Source of the DNA: DAOUAG01 sp034432935
Lineage (GTDB): Bacteria; Chloroflexota; Dehalococcoidia; SM23-28-2; RBG-16-64-32
Direction: 5' to 3'
DNA length: 64,000 nucleotides
Assembly: GCA_034432935.1 (NCBI GenBank)
Contig: DAOUBD010000018.1
Location: 80,549-144,548, forward strand
Numbering within the stretch: position 1 is the stretch's first letter; the number at the start of each line of letters is the position of its first letter. The notes under the pieces are model-generated. The model made no database searches, had not been told where the DNA came from, and worked only from the letters and a program-made list of their open reading frames with translations. The translations under genes and the position numbers were made by a program. Positions 33,031-41,425 of the stretch are shown piece after piece.

Positions 33031-33711
33031 ATGCCAGCGGCGTCCCCCTTCGCCCGTAAGCAGCCCTTGGCTGCCCCCGTCCCAGGGAGGCCGGTGGCCG
33101 TGCTGGTCGTCATCTTCACGGTCGATGCCGGGCGGCTCCACGTCCTCCTCATCCGGCGCAGCGCCGATCCCTTCAAGGGCTCCTGGTCGCTGCCAGGAGG
33201 TCTCCTCAACCGCGGGGAGTCGCCCGACGACGCCGCCGTGCGCAAGCTGGACGAGGAGACGGGAGTTACGGACGTCTTCCTCGAGCAGTTGTACACGTTC
33301 TTCGATCTGGACGGCCGTGGTTCCATCGCCATCGCCTACTTCGCGCTGGTCGACATCCACCGGACACATCTTGCGCAGCGGCGAGAGTGGCCGCCGGCCT
33401 GGTTCCCGGTCGCCGCCACTCCGCCCTTGGCCTTCCGCAATGAGGTGGTGGTGGAGTACGCTCTGCGGCGCCTGCGGGCCAAGCTGGAGTACTCCAACGT
33501 CGCCTACTCACTCTTGCCGGCGGAGTTCACCCTCTCCCAGTTGCAGCGCACGTACGAGGCGATCCTGGCGCGACCCCTGGACAAGAGGAACTTCCGCAAG
33601 CGGGTTCTGTCGCTAAAGTTGGTGGAACCTACCGGCCGGCGGGCCAGCGAGGGGCGGCATCGCCCCGCGCAGCTCTACCGGTTTCGGGAGCGCCACCCGG
33701 TAGTCTTTTGA
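33031..33711 (+). CDS. Nudix domain / winged-helix regulator, NrtR-like
   Basis: A 226-residue protein with an N-terminal Nudix domain (residues 20-150) and a C-terminal winged-helix (about 155-215). This layout is that of NrtR, a repressor of NAD synthesis genes that senses ADP-ribose. The Nudix box reads GGLLNRGESPDDAAVRKLDEETG: the classic RExxEExG has become RKLDEETG, so hydrolase activity may be weak. The wing region YSLLPAEFTLSQLQRTYEAIL and FRKRVLSL matches NrtR relatives. The genes it would regulate, pncA and pncB, lie 14 kb downstream. The regulatory role is inference from architecture. Confidence 0.82.
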   Translation: MPAASPFARKQPLAAPVPGRPVAVLVVIFTVDAGRLHVLLIRRSADPFKGSWSLPGGLLNRGESPDDAAVRKLDEETGVTDVFLEQLYTFFDLDGRGSIAIAYFALVDIHRTHLAQRREWPPAWFPVAATPPLAFRNEVVVEYALRRLRAKLEYSNVAYSLLPAEFTLSQLQRTYEAILARPLDKRNFRKRVLSLKLVEPTGRRASEGRHRPAQLYRFRERHPVVF

Positions 33712-33856
33712 ACGCCCTCTGACCGGCCCCCTAGGCCCTGGGGTGCCGAAGGGTAGGGGGCTCCGACGGCGCATGGCGCAAGGCATTCCAGTGGTGGCTA
33801 GCCCTTCGGGGCAGCGGGCCCCTACAATGACGCTCAGACAAGGAGGAAGAGCATCT

Positions 33857-34363
33857 GTGAAGGTTGGCGCTCTGGCTGCGGCCCTGTTGGGCGCCTTGCT
33901 GGTAGTCGCCTGCGGCGGGAAGACCGCCGTACCTACGCCCGAATACCTGCGCGCCGTCGATATCGTGCTGGGCGATGCGCAACAGCGTTCGCCTCAGCTC
34001 CCGCCTGAAGAGTCCCAGAAGTACATGGTGGACAGGGATTTCACCATCAAGAAGCTGAGCAACGATATCGACACCCTGAAGGACACGGTTGCCCGCCTTG
34101 ACCGGCTGGAGCCTCCGCCGGAGGCCGCCAGAGACCACCAAGCCCTTATCAGCAACGCCCAGGCCCTCATGGGCGTTTACCAGGACTTGAAGGCGAAGGT
34201 AGAAGCGGCCCGCGCGCCGGAAGACCTGCAAGCCATAAAGGACAGCCTTCCCATTCCGGAGGGCGTGCAGGCCGGCAAAGGGTTCAAGGACGCCTGTCAG
34301 AGGCTCCAGTTCCTGGCCCAGGACCTGCGCCTCAACATCGATCTATCGTGCGACAAATTCTGA
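33857..34363 (+). CDS. Predicted lipoprotein, family A copy 1
   Basis: A 168-residue exported lipoprotein. The signal peptide KVGALAAALLGALLVVACGG ends in a lipobox (LVVAC). The mature part is helical with DAQQRSPQLPPEE near residue 45 and a Cys-containing C-terminus (NIDLSCDKF). GTG at 33857 is chosen because GGAGG stands 10 bases upstream and a TACAAT -10 precedes it; the earlier in-frame ATGs lie upstream of that promoter. It is the first of three adjacent related lipoprotein genes. Function unknown. Confidence 0.72.
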   Translation: MKVGALAAALLGALLVVACGGKTAVPTPEYLRAVDIVLGDAQQRSPQLPPEESQKYMVDRDFTIKKLSNDIDTLKDTVARLDRLEPPPEAARDHQALISNAQALMGVYQDLKAKVEAARAPEDLQAIKDSLPIPEGVQAGKGFKDACQRLQFLAQDLRLNIDLSCDKF

Positions 34364-34438
34364 GCGGGAGGCGTCGCGCGGCCTGTGTTATGATGCCGGC
34401 AAAGCTCGCCGGAGGCCCCGGCTAGTAGGAGGCTTATC

Positions 34439-34981
34439 ATGATCACCCGCACGGTGGGCGCCCTGGTGGGCGTCGTCTCGATGGCGCTTGTGGCCGGCGC
34501 TGCTTGCGGCGGCGGAGGGGGCGGCAGCGCGCTAACCCTCGAGGAGTACTTCCAGCAGATGGAGACCATCGCTGGGGACCTGGACCAGAGGTCCAACGAG
34601 CTCTCCGATCGTTATGACCAAGACGTGAACAACGCGGCCAGTGAGGAAGAGGTTTTGAAGCTAACGGTCCAGTTCTTCGAAGACGGCGCCGCTGCGACCC
34701 GAAGCGCATTGGACAGGGTGGAGAAGCTCAAGCCGCCCTCCGAAGCCAAGGACGAGCACGAGGAGTTCCTGGCCGCCGGACGGGCCATCGTTGACCTGTT
34801 CGATGGCATAATCGAACGGGCGAAAGCGGCGAAGTCAGCAGACGACATCCAGGCCTTGGGCAATGATCTGGACAACCCGCCTTATAGCGATGCCAGCAAG
34901 CGCGCAGACGACGCTTGCTTCGCCTTGCAGGAAGTGGCTGATCAGAACAACATAGACGTCGATCTCACCTGTGGGAGCTAG
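34439..34981 (+). CDS. Predicted lipoprotein, family A copy 2
   Basis: A 180-residue lipoprotein with lipobox LVAGAAC. The mature part is predicted helical and shares features with its neighbours: EYFQQMETIAGDLDQRSNEL, then a second helix with LDRVEKLKPPSEAKDEH, and a C-terminal DACFALQEVADQNNIDVDLTC. The conserved Cys pair near the end (DAC, LTC) probably forms a disulfide. A TATGAT -10 lies upstream and AGGAGG precedes the ATG. No match to a family I know. Confidence 0.75.
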   Translation: MITRTVGALVGVVSMALVAGAACGGGGGGSALTLEEYFQQMETIAGDLDQRSNELSDRYDQDVNNAASEEEVLKLTVQFFEDGAAATRSALDRVEKLKPPSEAKDEHEEFLAAGRAIVDLFDGIIERAKAAKSADDIQALGNDLDNPPYSDASKRADDACFALQEVADQNNIDVDLTCGS

Positions 34982-35564
34982 GCCACCCTTTACGGCTTGC
35001 GCTGCAGCGCTACTGCTGGCGACGGCGGTTGCCACGGCGGCCTGCGGTGGTGGCGACGGCGGCTCGAGCCCGGCACCCTCGCCGGCGCCCCAGGGAACCC
35101 CAGCGCAAACTGCGTCGCCCGAGGAGCGGGCGTACTTCGATGCCCTCAAGGCAGCGCTGGACGCCATGCACCAGCGGTCGGCTGAGCTGCGGGACTTCCG
35201 GTCCCAAGCCTTTGCCTTGCAGTTGACCGAGGACCAGCGGCGAACGAACTCGCAGGAACTGGGGCGACGCTACCGCTCCTACGCCGAGGAGGCGCGGAAT
35301 GCCTTATCCCAGATCGTGGCTCCTGCTGGCCTTGAGGCGGTACACGGCTCCCTCCTGGCAGCGGTGGACGGCCTCGTGAAGCTGGGCCAGGACCTGGAGT
35401 CCTACCTTAGCGAGTCGCCCGTGGCCACCAGCCAGGGCTTTGCGGATGCCTTCGGCAGGGCCGACGGCGTAACCGTTGAGCAGCGCTTCCGCGACTTCTG
35501 CTTCGACCTCCAGTCGCAGGCCCGGGCCCGAGGGTTGGGGGTCGACTTGGGCTGTAACCAGTAG
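34971..35564 (+). CDS. Predicted lipoprotein, family A copy 3
   Basis: A 197-residue lipoprotein starting at a GTG that overlaps the end of copy 2 by 11 bases, so the two are translationally coupled. The signal peptide has lipobox TAVATAACGGG, then a Ser/Pro-rich linker. The mature helical domain repeats the family pattern (ALDAMHQRSAELRD, then EEARNALSQIVAPAGLE) and ends in FCFDLQSQARARGLGVDLGC. The three copies differ widely in sequence, suggesting old duplication. Function unknown. Confidence 0.72.
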   Translation: MGARPPFTACAAALLLATAVATAACGGGDGGSSPAPSPAPQGTPAQTASPEERAYFDALKAALDAMHQRSAELRDFRSQAFALQLTEDQRRTNSQELGRRYRSYAEEARNALSQIVAPAGLEAVHGSLLAAVDGLVKLGQDLESYLSESPVATSQGFADAFGRADGVTVEQRFRDFCFDLQSQARARGLGVDLGCNQ

Positions 35565-35689
35565 ACGCCCGGCGCGGCGCTGCCGCATCTCCCAGGCTGC
35601 TGAGCCGCCGGGAAGGACCGTAGAGCGGTTGCCGCGCCACCTCCGTTCGGCTGAGCTCCCCTCGTGCAGGCAGCGCCTGCGTCCGGGGC

Positions 35690-37654
35690 CTAAATCCCTA
35701 TGGCTGGGCAACCGGCCGGCAGGTTGGGGTTCAGCCCCGCCACGTAGCGCAGGACGCGCAGCGCGTCCACGGCGTCCAGATCGGAATCGCAGTCAGTGTC
35801 GCCTCGCGCAAGGCAATCGGGCGCTGGCCCGAGCCCCGCGACGTCCCGCAGGATGAACAGCGCGTCTATGGCATCCACCGTGCCATCGCAGGTGACGTCG
35901 CCGAGGGGAGCCGGCGTTGCCGTCGGCGAGGCCGTCGGTGAGGACGTCGGCGTGGGCGTAGGCGACGGTGTAGGCGATGGAGTGGGGGAGGGCGAAGGTG
36001 TGGGTGATGGTGTGGGCGTAGGTGTGGGCGTAGGCGTTGGTGTCGGCGTTGGCGTAGGAGTGGGAGTGGGCGTAGGCGACGGTGACGGTGTCGGCGTGGG
36101 CGTTGCGCCAGATCCTCCAGCGTCGACCGAGGCCGAGAACGGGGACTCGCCGTTCTGGTTGAAGGCTCGCACCTTGTAGCAGTAGCCAGACCCCGTGTCC
36201 AACCCGCTGCCGTAGTTGTCGTCGGTGTAGGCCAGCACGTCCGCTAAGACCGTGTCGACAAGACCGAAGTCGGCGCCGGACGCGCCGGAGCAGGGCAGGG
36301 CTGCCCGCCACACCTCATATCCCGTCTCGCCGCTGACATCCTGCCACGCCAGGCCGATGGCGTTGGCTCCCGCGCTGGCCGATAGACCGGCCGGCGCAGC
36401 GGGCACAGCGCCCCCGCCCAGCGGGTACAGGGCGGAAGCGCCGGCAGCATCGTCGGCGCAGGGCGTGTGGACGATACCGCCGTATGAGCCGTCCATGACC
36501 GGGCACGGGTTGCAGCCGCCGGTATACGAAGGGTGGCCGAGCCCCAAAACGTGACCGTATTCGTGCAGCAGCACCGTCTCGAGATCGTAGTACCCGTCGC
36601 AGTTGCCCTGGCCGTTGGTCCGCCAAAGGCCGCCGAAGTGGTCCGTGTCCACCTCCGTGTCGGCATCGAGCGTCGTTCCGGCCCAGTAACAGATGTAGGT
36701 AGTGGCAAGGGTAGACGAACTATGGCCCGGCTCGCTTATCCCCCAAGTCGTGTCGTTCAGCCCGTCGCAGTCGCCCGAAGTGCTGGTGCGACTGGTGTTG
36801 GCGAAGGGCCCGAAGCTAATGTACGAAGCGGGGACGTTTTGCCAGGCGTGGAAGGCGTTGGCCGCGGCCTGCCGAACCGCTGCGGCGCTCAGTTGCGCCG
36901 GCTTGCCGCTCGTGGCGTTGACGAAGAAGGCCACCGGTATATCCGCGTCGTCGAAGCGCGGGCCGAGGGTGGCATAGGCGCTCTCGATGATGCCACCGCC
37001 GGCGCCGCCGGCCAGGGGGTCCTCGGCGGTACTGAGGGCGCCCCGGGACGCTACTGCCACCCGCTGCTCCAGTTGGTCCAGGCGCAAGCCGAGGCCGGCC
37101 ACGTAGCCCTGGGGCGTCACAGCGAACTTGGACTGGAACCCCTCCGAGGGCACGAGGCCGTAGGTGCCGTCGGAGCGCAGGAAAAGGACGAGGCGCTCTC
37201 CGGCAACGAACTCCGGGCTGGTTCCAGCCTCCAGCCGCAGCGGCCCGAAATCGCCGCCGGCGACGGTGACCGTGATGTCCGCGCTGGCCTCTAGCCGGCC
37301 CTTTAGCACAATGTCCGGGCGGAGGGTGACCCGGGTGACGATCTTTACGGGTCCGTTCGAGTAGCAACCTTGGAGGGCCGTGACTGTCCCGGCCACGACG
37401 ATGCTCGAGCGGTCCGTCAGTTCGTCCAGGGTAACGGGGGCCATGAGCCCGCCTCGGCCGCCTGTGTGGGAGGCGCCCGCTGTGCGCGGTGGGTCGCAGG
37501 GGCCGGTGATGGGAGTCTGCCTTTGGCCGGCAGCAGGCGAGGCAGCGAGGAAGACGACCAACGCCGCTATAAGGAGACCCGCGCCCAGGGCGCCAGCCGA
37601 GGCGCCGGAGGGCCAACGGGGGGAGCCTTCGACTTGCGGCATTCTGCTAATCAT
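35690..37654 (-). CDS. Secreted matrixin-type metalloprotease with FN3, TP linker and dockerin-like tail
   Basis: A 654-residue exported protease. In order: signal peptide (GLLIAALVVFLAASPAAGQ), an all-beta N-terminal region, and a matrixin zinc site HEYGHVLGLGHPSY (HExxHxxGxxH, about residue 365) with the Met-turn PVMDGSYG. A fibronectin-III-like domain follows (GLAWQDVSGETGYEVWR), then about 60 residues of Thr/Ser-Pro repeats. Two dockerin-like EF-hand repeats (GDVTCDGTVDAIDALFILRD and GDTDCDSDLDAVDALRVLRY) end the chain. A GATAAT -10 overlaps the first ATG, so the second ATG (37642) may be the real, leaderless start. The substrate and any cohesin partner are unknown. Confidence 0.87.
   Translation of the reverse strand: MISRMPQVEGSPRWPSGASAGALGAGLLIAALVVFLAASPAAGQRQTPITGPCDPPRTAGASHTGGRGGLMAPVTLDELTDRSSIVVAGTVTALQGCYSNGPVKIVTRVTLRPDIVLKGRLEASADITVTVAGGDFGPLRLEAGTSPEFVAGERLVLFLRSDGTYGLVPSEGFQSKFAVTPQGYVAGLGLRLDQLEQRVAVASRGALSTAEDPLAGGAGGGIIESAYATLGPRFDDADIPVAFFVNATSGKPAQLSAAAVRQAAANAFHAWQNVPASYISFGPFANTSRTSTSGDCDGLNDTTWGISEPGHSSSTLATTYICYWAGTTLDADTEVDTDHFGGLWRTNGQGNCDGYYDLETVLLHEYGHVLGLGHPSYTGGCNPCPVMDGSYGGIVHTPCADDAAGASALYPLGGGAVPAAPAGLSASAGANAIGLAWQDVSGETGYEVWRAALPCSGASGADFGLVDTVLADVLAYTDDNYGSGLDTGSGYCYKVRAFNQNGESPFSASVDAGGSGATPTPTPSPSPTPTPTPTPTPTPTPTPTPTPTPSPTPSPSPTPSPTPSPTPTPTSSPTASPTATPAPLGDVTCDGTVDAIDALFILRDVAGLGPAPDCLARGDTDCDSDLDAVDALRVLRYVAGLNPNLPAGCPAIGI
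35944..36107 (-). repeat. Thr-Pro linker tandem repeat
   Basis: On the minus strand a degenerate 6-base unit encoding Thr-Pro or Ser-Pro runs for roughly 27 units. On the plus strand it reads as alternating GTNGGN. It is a coding linker, not an intergenic array. Such simple repeats are prone to length change. Confidence 0.85.
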
Positions 37655-37742
37655 TATCGCGCGACGGGCAGGCTAGTCGCCGCTATAGGAGACGCCGCTT
37701 GGCGGCCCGCCGTTACCCGCGCTGGGCCTGAGGGCAGACGCG

Positions 37743-39170
37743 CTACGCGGCGCTCACCGGCGGGCGGCGGTTGGCCCAGGGGCGGGCCTGCTCCAACTGG
37801 GCGGCCAGGCGGAAGAGCGTCGCTTCGTCCCCGAATCGGGCCACGAAGTGGGTGCCCACCGGCAAGCCCGCCGCGTTCCAGTACAGAGGCACCGACATTG
37901 CGGGCTGGCCCGTCGCGTTGATGAACGGGGTAAAGGGAACGTACTCAGCCGCCCGCTCGAATCCGGCCAAGGGATTGCCTGGAGCCGGGTCGAAGTAGCC
38001 GAGAGGGACGGGGGGCGCCGCGAGGGTAGGCGTCAGCCATATGTCATAGCGCTGGAAGAAGCCCGCAAAAGCGCGGGCCATCTGCTGCATGGCGGTGACC
38101 GCCAAGAGGTACTGGGGCGCGCTGACCTCCCGGCCTCGTTGGGCCAGCGCCCAGGTAAGGGGTTCTAGCTCATCCTGCCGGGGCTCGCGGCCTAAGGCCA
38201 GGGCCATGCCGTCCACGCTCCAGGCGCAGCCCGCGGCCCAGATGGCGGTGAAGGCTTGCAACGCGCCCTCGCTGTCGATGGGCGGCGCCGCCTCCTCGAC
38301 GTGGTGACCCAGCTCTTCGCACAGGGCCGCCGCGTCCTGGACGGCAGCGGTGCAATCTGGGTGCACCGGCACGCCGGTGGGCGCCTGCGCGGTGAAAGCG
38401 ATGCGCAAACGGCCCGGATCGGCCCCCACCTCCTGGATGAAGGGGCGGGCCGGCGGCGGCGCCCAGTAGGGGTCGCCCAAGTCAGGCCCCGCCGTGGCGT
38501 CCAGAAGGGCTGCGCTGTCCCGCACCGAACGGGTAAGGGCGTGGTCGATAGCCAGTCCGTTCATGATGTCTCCCACCGCCGGTCCCTGGGGCGTACGCGC
38601 CCGGGTGGGCTTCAGCCCGAAGAGGCCGCAGCAGGAGGCCGGGATGCGTATCGAGCCGCCGCCGTCGTTGCCGTGGGCCATGGGGACGATGCCAGCGGCC
38701 ACGGAGGCCGCGGAGCCTCCGCTGGAGCCTCCCGTGGTGTACCGGGTGTCCCATGGGTTGCGGGCGGGACCGAAGAGCTTTGGCTCTGTTGTGGGTAAGA
38801 GGCCAAACTCCGGCGTGTTGGTCTTGCCGATGATGATGAGCCCCGCCGCCTTGTACCGCGCCACTAGCGTGCTATCGCTGTCGGGCACGAAGTCCTTGCA
38901 GAAGGCGGACCCAGAGGTCATGCGCACGCCTGCGTAGGCGGGGCCCAGGTCCTTGATCAGGAAGGGCACGCCGGTGAAGGGGCCTTCCGGCAGGGGACCC
39001 TGGGCGGCGCGTCGCGCCTCGTCGTACATCGGGGTCACGACGGCGTTGATGGCGCCGTTTACCCGCTCTATTCGTTCGATGGCGGCCTCGACCAACTCGA
39101 TGGGTTTCACCTGCTTCTTGCGGACTAGTTCCGCCTGGGCAGTGGCGTCTAACAGGGCTACGTCGTTCAT
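37743..39170 (-). CDS. Amidase signature family protein
   Basis: A 475-residue amidase of the GatA-like family. The catalytic Ser-cisSer-Lys triad can be traced: Lys in VPFLIKDLGPAYAG near residue 75, then YTTGGSSGGSAASVAAG with the cis-Ser near residue 148, and the nucleophile in GGGSIRIPASCCGLFGLKP near residue 175. It could hydrolyse amides such as nitrile-derived or aryl amides; no GatB or GatC is adjacent, so glutamyl-tRNA amidation is unlikely. The ATG at 39170 gives a normal N-terminus, with AAGGAGGAG closely upstream. Confidence 0.88.
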   Translation of the reverse strand: MNDVALLDATAQAELVRKKQVKPIELVEAAIERIERVNGAINAVVTPMYDEARRAAQGPLPEGPFTGVPFLIKDLGPAYAGVRMTSGSAFCKDFVPDSDSTLVARYKAAGLIIIGKTNTPEFGLLPTTEPKLFGPARNPWDTRYTTGGSSGGSAASVAAGIVPMAHGNDGGGSIRIPASCCGLFGLKPTRARTPQGPAVGDIMNGLAIDHALTRSVRDSAALLDATAGPDLGDPYWAPPPARPFIQEVGADPGRLRIAFTAQAPTGVPVHPDCTAAVQDAAALCEELGHHVEEAAPPIDSEGALQAFTAIWAAGCAWSVDGMALALGREPRQDELEPLTWALAQRGREVSAPQYLLAVTAMQQMARAFAGFFQRYDIWLTPTLAAPPVPLGYFDPAPGNPLAGFERAAEYVPFTPFINATGQPAMSVPLYWNAAGLPVGTHFVARFGDEATLFRLAAQLEQARPWANRRPPVSAA

Positions 39171-39221
39171 GATCGGCTCCTCCTTCGAACGCCGTAAGGG
39201 TTGCAGATGACGGCCCTGGGG

Positions 39222-40181
39222 TCAAGGCAGCAAGCCCTTCTCCCGCAGGAAATCCGGGGCCGCTGCCACCTGCTCCTCGGGCACACGTTGGTTAATCTCG
39301 AAGACCCGTGGGACGTGAGGCGGCAGGTGGGCAGCGTAGTGGGCCCAGTCCGCTGTGCCGTGCCCGGGGGCCCTGTGGTCCGCCAGGCCGTCCACATCGT
39401 GCACGTGGGTCCCGACGCAGCGGCCGCCCAGCCCCGTAAGCCATTGCGTGTGCGGCACGAGGCCCAGACGGTCCAGCACCTCGGCGTGGCCCACGTCGAG
39501 CCAGAAGCCGGCAACGTGATCCGGGTATTCCGACAGCAGTTCGGCCATCTCGCCAGGCGAGGGGAACTCGTGGTAGTGGTACCGGTTCTCCAGGCCGACG
39601 GTTACGCCGAGCTTCGCCGCGTGTTCGGCGATCTCGGCCAGCGAGCGGCGGGCGCGCGGGAAGTGGACGGCCGCGCCCTCTCTCCGGCGCTCCGCTGCCT
39701 TCCTGCGCAGGCGCTCCACCTCCTCGCCGTCCCGCTGGCCGGAATCATAGAGCCGGCGCAACTGCCTCTCCTCCTCGAACATCGTGGTCCCGATGCCGCC
39801 CAGGTGCACCACCAGCAGCCCGGCGCCCGCCTCGGCCGCGCAGTCGGCGCTGGCCTTCGCCAAGCGGACGGCCAGGCTCCGCTCCTCCTCGTCCAGCGCC
39901 GCCAGGTTCAGGGCGTCCGAAAGGCGGCCATCGGGCGCGCGTACCCGCGGGCAGGGCGAGTGGACGGAGGAGACCGCCACCGCGTCAGCACGTAAGATCT
40001 CTTCTACGCCTTCTGAAGGGACCACGTAACTTATCTCCACGTGACGGAAGCCGAGGCCAGCGGCGGCGAGGGCGAAGGAGCGCATGTCGTCGCGGCTTTG
40101 CCCGTCGAGGGGAAAGCGGCCCTGCGACCACATGGTAGACAGGGAGGCGATGGGGGCAGGTGGTGGCGTCGCGCTGCTCAC
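39222..40181 (-). CDS. Sugar phosphate isomerase/epimerase (xylose-isomerase-like TIM barrel)
   Basis: A 319-residue protein of the AP-endonuclease-2/xylose isomerase-like superfamily. Metal-binding blocks are LLVVHLGGIGTTMF, TVGLENRYHYHEF with Glu, HVAGFWLDVGHAEV with Asp-His, and CVGTHVHDVDGLADHR. The GHGTADWAHYAAHLPPHV loop fits sugar isomerases rather than Nfo endonuclease. The start is GTG at 40181. It follows the amidase (51-base gap) on the same strand. Substrate unknown. Confidence 0.78.
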   Translation of the reverse strand: MSSATPPPAPIASLSTMWSQGRFPLDGQSRDDMRSFALAAAGLGFRHVEISYVVPSEGVEEILRADAVAVSSVHSPCPRVRAPDGRLSDALNLAALDEEERSLAVRLAKASADCAAEAGAGLLVVHLGGIGTTMFEEERQLRRLYDSGQRDGEEVERLRRKAAERRREGAAVHFPRARRSLAEIAEHAAKLGVTVGLENRYHYHEFPSPGEMAELLSEYPDHVAGFWLDVGHAEVLDRLGLVPHTQWLTGLGGRCVGTHVHDVDGLADHRAPGHGTADWAHYAAHLPPHVPRVFEINQRVPEEQVAAAPDFLREKGLLP

Positions 40182-40222
40182 GCTACGAGTCTAGCACGGG
40201 GGGCGGGCGACGCGTCATGGCC

Positions 40223-40537
40223 TCAACCCTCTGGCCCCTCCGGCGGCGGCCCTCCGGCCAGGCCCAGCCGGCGGACCAGCCTAAGGCCCGCGACCGTAGC
40301 GAGGCTGGCGCCAGTGACGGCGGCAGGGATGCTCAGCAGAAAGCCGGTGGTGTCTCGCAGCCCCAGCAACGGTAGCGCGACGCCGCCGAGGCAGGCGCCA
40401 GCCAGGGTCAGCGGCAGCGTTGGGAGGGCGCCCCTGCCGCGAACGAGGACAGCGGCAAGGGACCAGGGAACGAGGCCCAGGAGCGACCAGATGGTGAAGA
40501 AGAAGAGGAGGAAGGCTAGCCGGGCTTCAACGGTCAC
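40223..40537 (-). CDS. Small hypothetical membrane protein
   Basis: A 104-residue protein with three hydrophobic segments (FLLFFFTIWSLLGLVPWSLA, then LTLAGACLGGVALPLLGL, then FLLSIPAAVTGASLATVAGL) and a Pro/Gly/Glu-rich C-terminus. I do not recognise it. The GTG at 40537 is the only suitable start before the conserved hydrophobic part; the frame is open upstream, but that region carries the repeat element. No ribosome-binding site is evident. It is upstream of the TIM-barrel gene on the same strand. Confidence 0.45.
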   Translation of the reverse strand: MTVEARLAFLLFFFTIWSLLGLVPWSLAAVLVRGRGALPTLPLTLAGACLGGVALPLLGLRDTTGFLLSIPAAVTGASLATVAGLRLVRRLGLAGGPPPEGPEG

Positions 40538-40612
40538 GCAGACAGGGTATGGGCCAAGCGGCTCAGGGGCAACGGCGGGCGGGCACCTTACGGGCGGCTG
40601 AGGCAATCCCCG

Positions 40613-40783
40613 CTCATGCTGAGGCCTCCCGAAGCACGGGCCAAACACTCCGCTCGCCCTTCGACGGTGCTCAGGGCGAACGGGAAGGGGTGCTTCGGCC
40701 TGTTGGACCCGTTCATGCTGAGGCCTCCCGAAGCATGAGCATACACCCCCGCTCGCCCTTCGATAATGCTCAGGGCGAGCGGG
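40613..40783. repeat. Intergenic repeat with two copies of a hairpin-forming unit
   Basis: Two copies (40613-40684 and 40712-40783) of a 72-base unit of the form TCATGCTGAGGCCTCCCGAA, about 15 variable bases, then CTCGCCCTTCGA-NNNTGCTCAGGGCGA. The second copy contains a 9-base perfect inverted repeat (GCTCGCCCT with AGGGCGAGC) around a 12-base loop. Between the copies TGCTTCGG and CCGAAGCA form another inverted pair. The unit resembles short palindromic repeats (REP-like) seen scattered through many bacterial genomes. Confidence 0.85.
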
Positions 40784-40823
40784 GCGTCGGTTCGTCAGCG
40801 GCCGACACAACCTGCTGCGTCCC

Positions 40824-40852
40824 TTGCCCCAGAGGCGGTTTTCTTGTACAAG
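40824..40852 (+). promoter_or_regulatory. Promoter of the PH-domain membrane protein gene
   Basis: TTGCCC (40824-40829), a 17-base spacer and TACAAG (40847-40852). The start of transcription would fall about 3 bases before the ATG at 40862, so a leaderless mRNA is likely. Confidence 0.55.
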
Positions 40853-40861
40853 GGTGACATC

Positions 40862-41425
40862 ATGAGCGCAGCGCAACCGGCCGCACGCCCGGTCCGCTTG
40901 CCCTTCCCGCTCCAGGAGAAGGAACGGGTGCTGGCCCTGTACCGCCGCCACTGGTGGTTCCTCTGGCCGAAGGCGGTGGTGATGGCAGTCTTCGCCCTGG
41001 CTGTGGTGGCCGCTGCGGCCTGGCTCCTGTCCCAAGTTGGCGTCTTGGACGACCTGGGCATCTATTTCTGGGCCGTAGCCTTATTATGGCTGGCCTACTG
41101 GGCGCTGCGAATACTGATGGACTGGTACCGGTACCACCACGACATATGGGTGGTAACGGACCAGCGCATCGTGGACAGCTTCAAGGCCCACCCCTTCAGC
41201 CTGCGAGTGAATACGGCCGACCTGGTGAACATCCAGGACATGGCGGTGGTCAAGAGCGGCATCCTGCCCACCATCCTAGGTTATGGCGATGTGGTCTGCG
41301 AGACCGCCGGGACCGATCACGTGTCCTTCCGCATTAGCGGCGTGCCTCACCCTGAGGCGATCCAACTGCTCATCGACAGGGAGCGGGACAGGGAGCGCGC
41401 CAGCGGCGGCGGCGCCAAGGTCTAG
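40862..41425 (+). CDS. Membrane protein with bacterial PH domain
   Basis: A 187-residue protein with two membrane helices (KAVVMAVFALAVVAAAAWLL and FWAVALLWLAYWALRILMDW), followed by a cytoplasmic bacterial PH domain (YdbS/bPH2 type) with HDIWVVTDQRIVDSFKAHPF and a GYGDVVCETAGTD strand. The first ATG in frame after a promoter is taken as start. Its stop is shared with proS through a CTAG palindrome. The cellular role of these proteins is unclear; a role in envelope stability or stress is suggested elsewhere. Confidence 0.78.
   Translation: MSAAQPAARPVRLPFPLQEKERVLALYRRHWWFLWPKAVVMAVFALAVVAAAAWLLSQVGVLDDLGIYFWAVALLWLAYWALRILMDWYRYHHDIWVVTDQRIVDSFKAHPFSLRVNTADLVNIQDMAVVKSGILPTILGYGDVVCETAGTDHVSFRISGVPHPEAIQLLIDRERDRERASGGGAKV

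Noticed and set aside
35944..36107. Possible CRISPR or minisatellite array
   Set aside because: The repeat is a coding Thr-Pro linker inside the matrixin gene, with no spacers and no cas genes.
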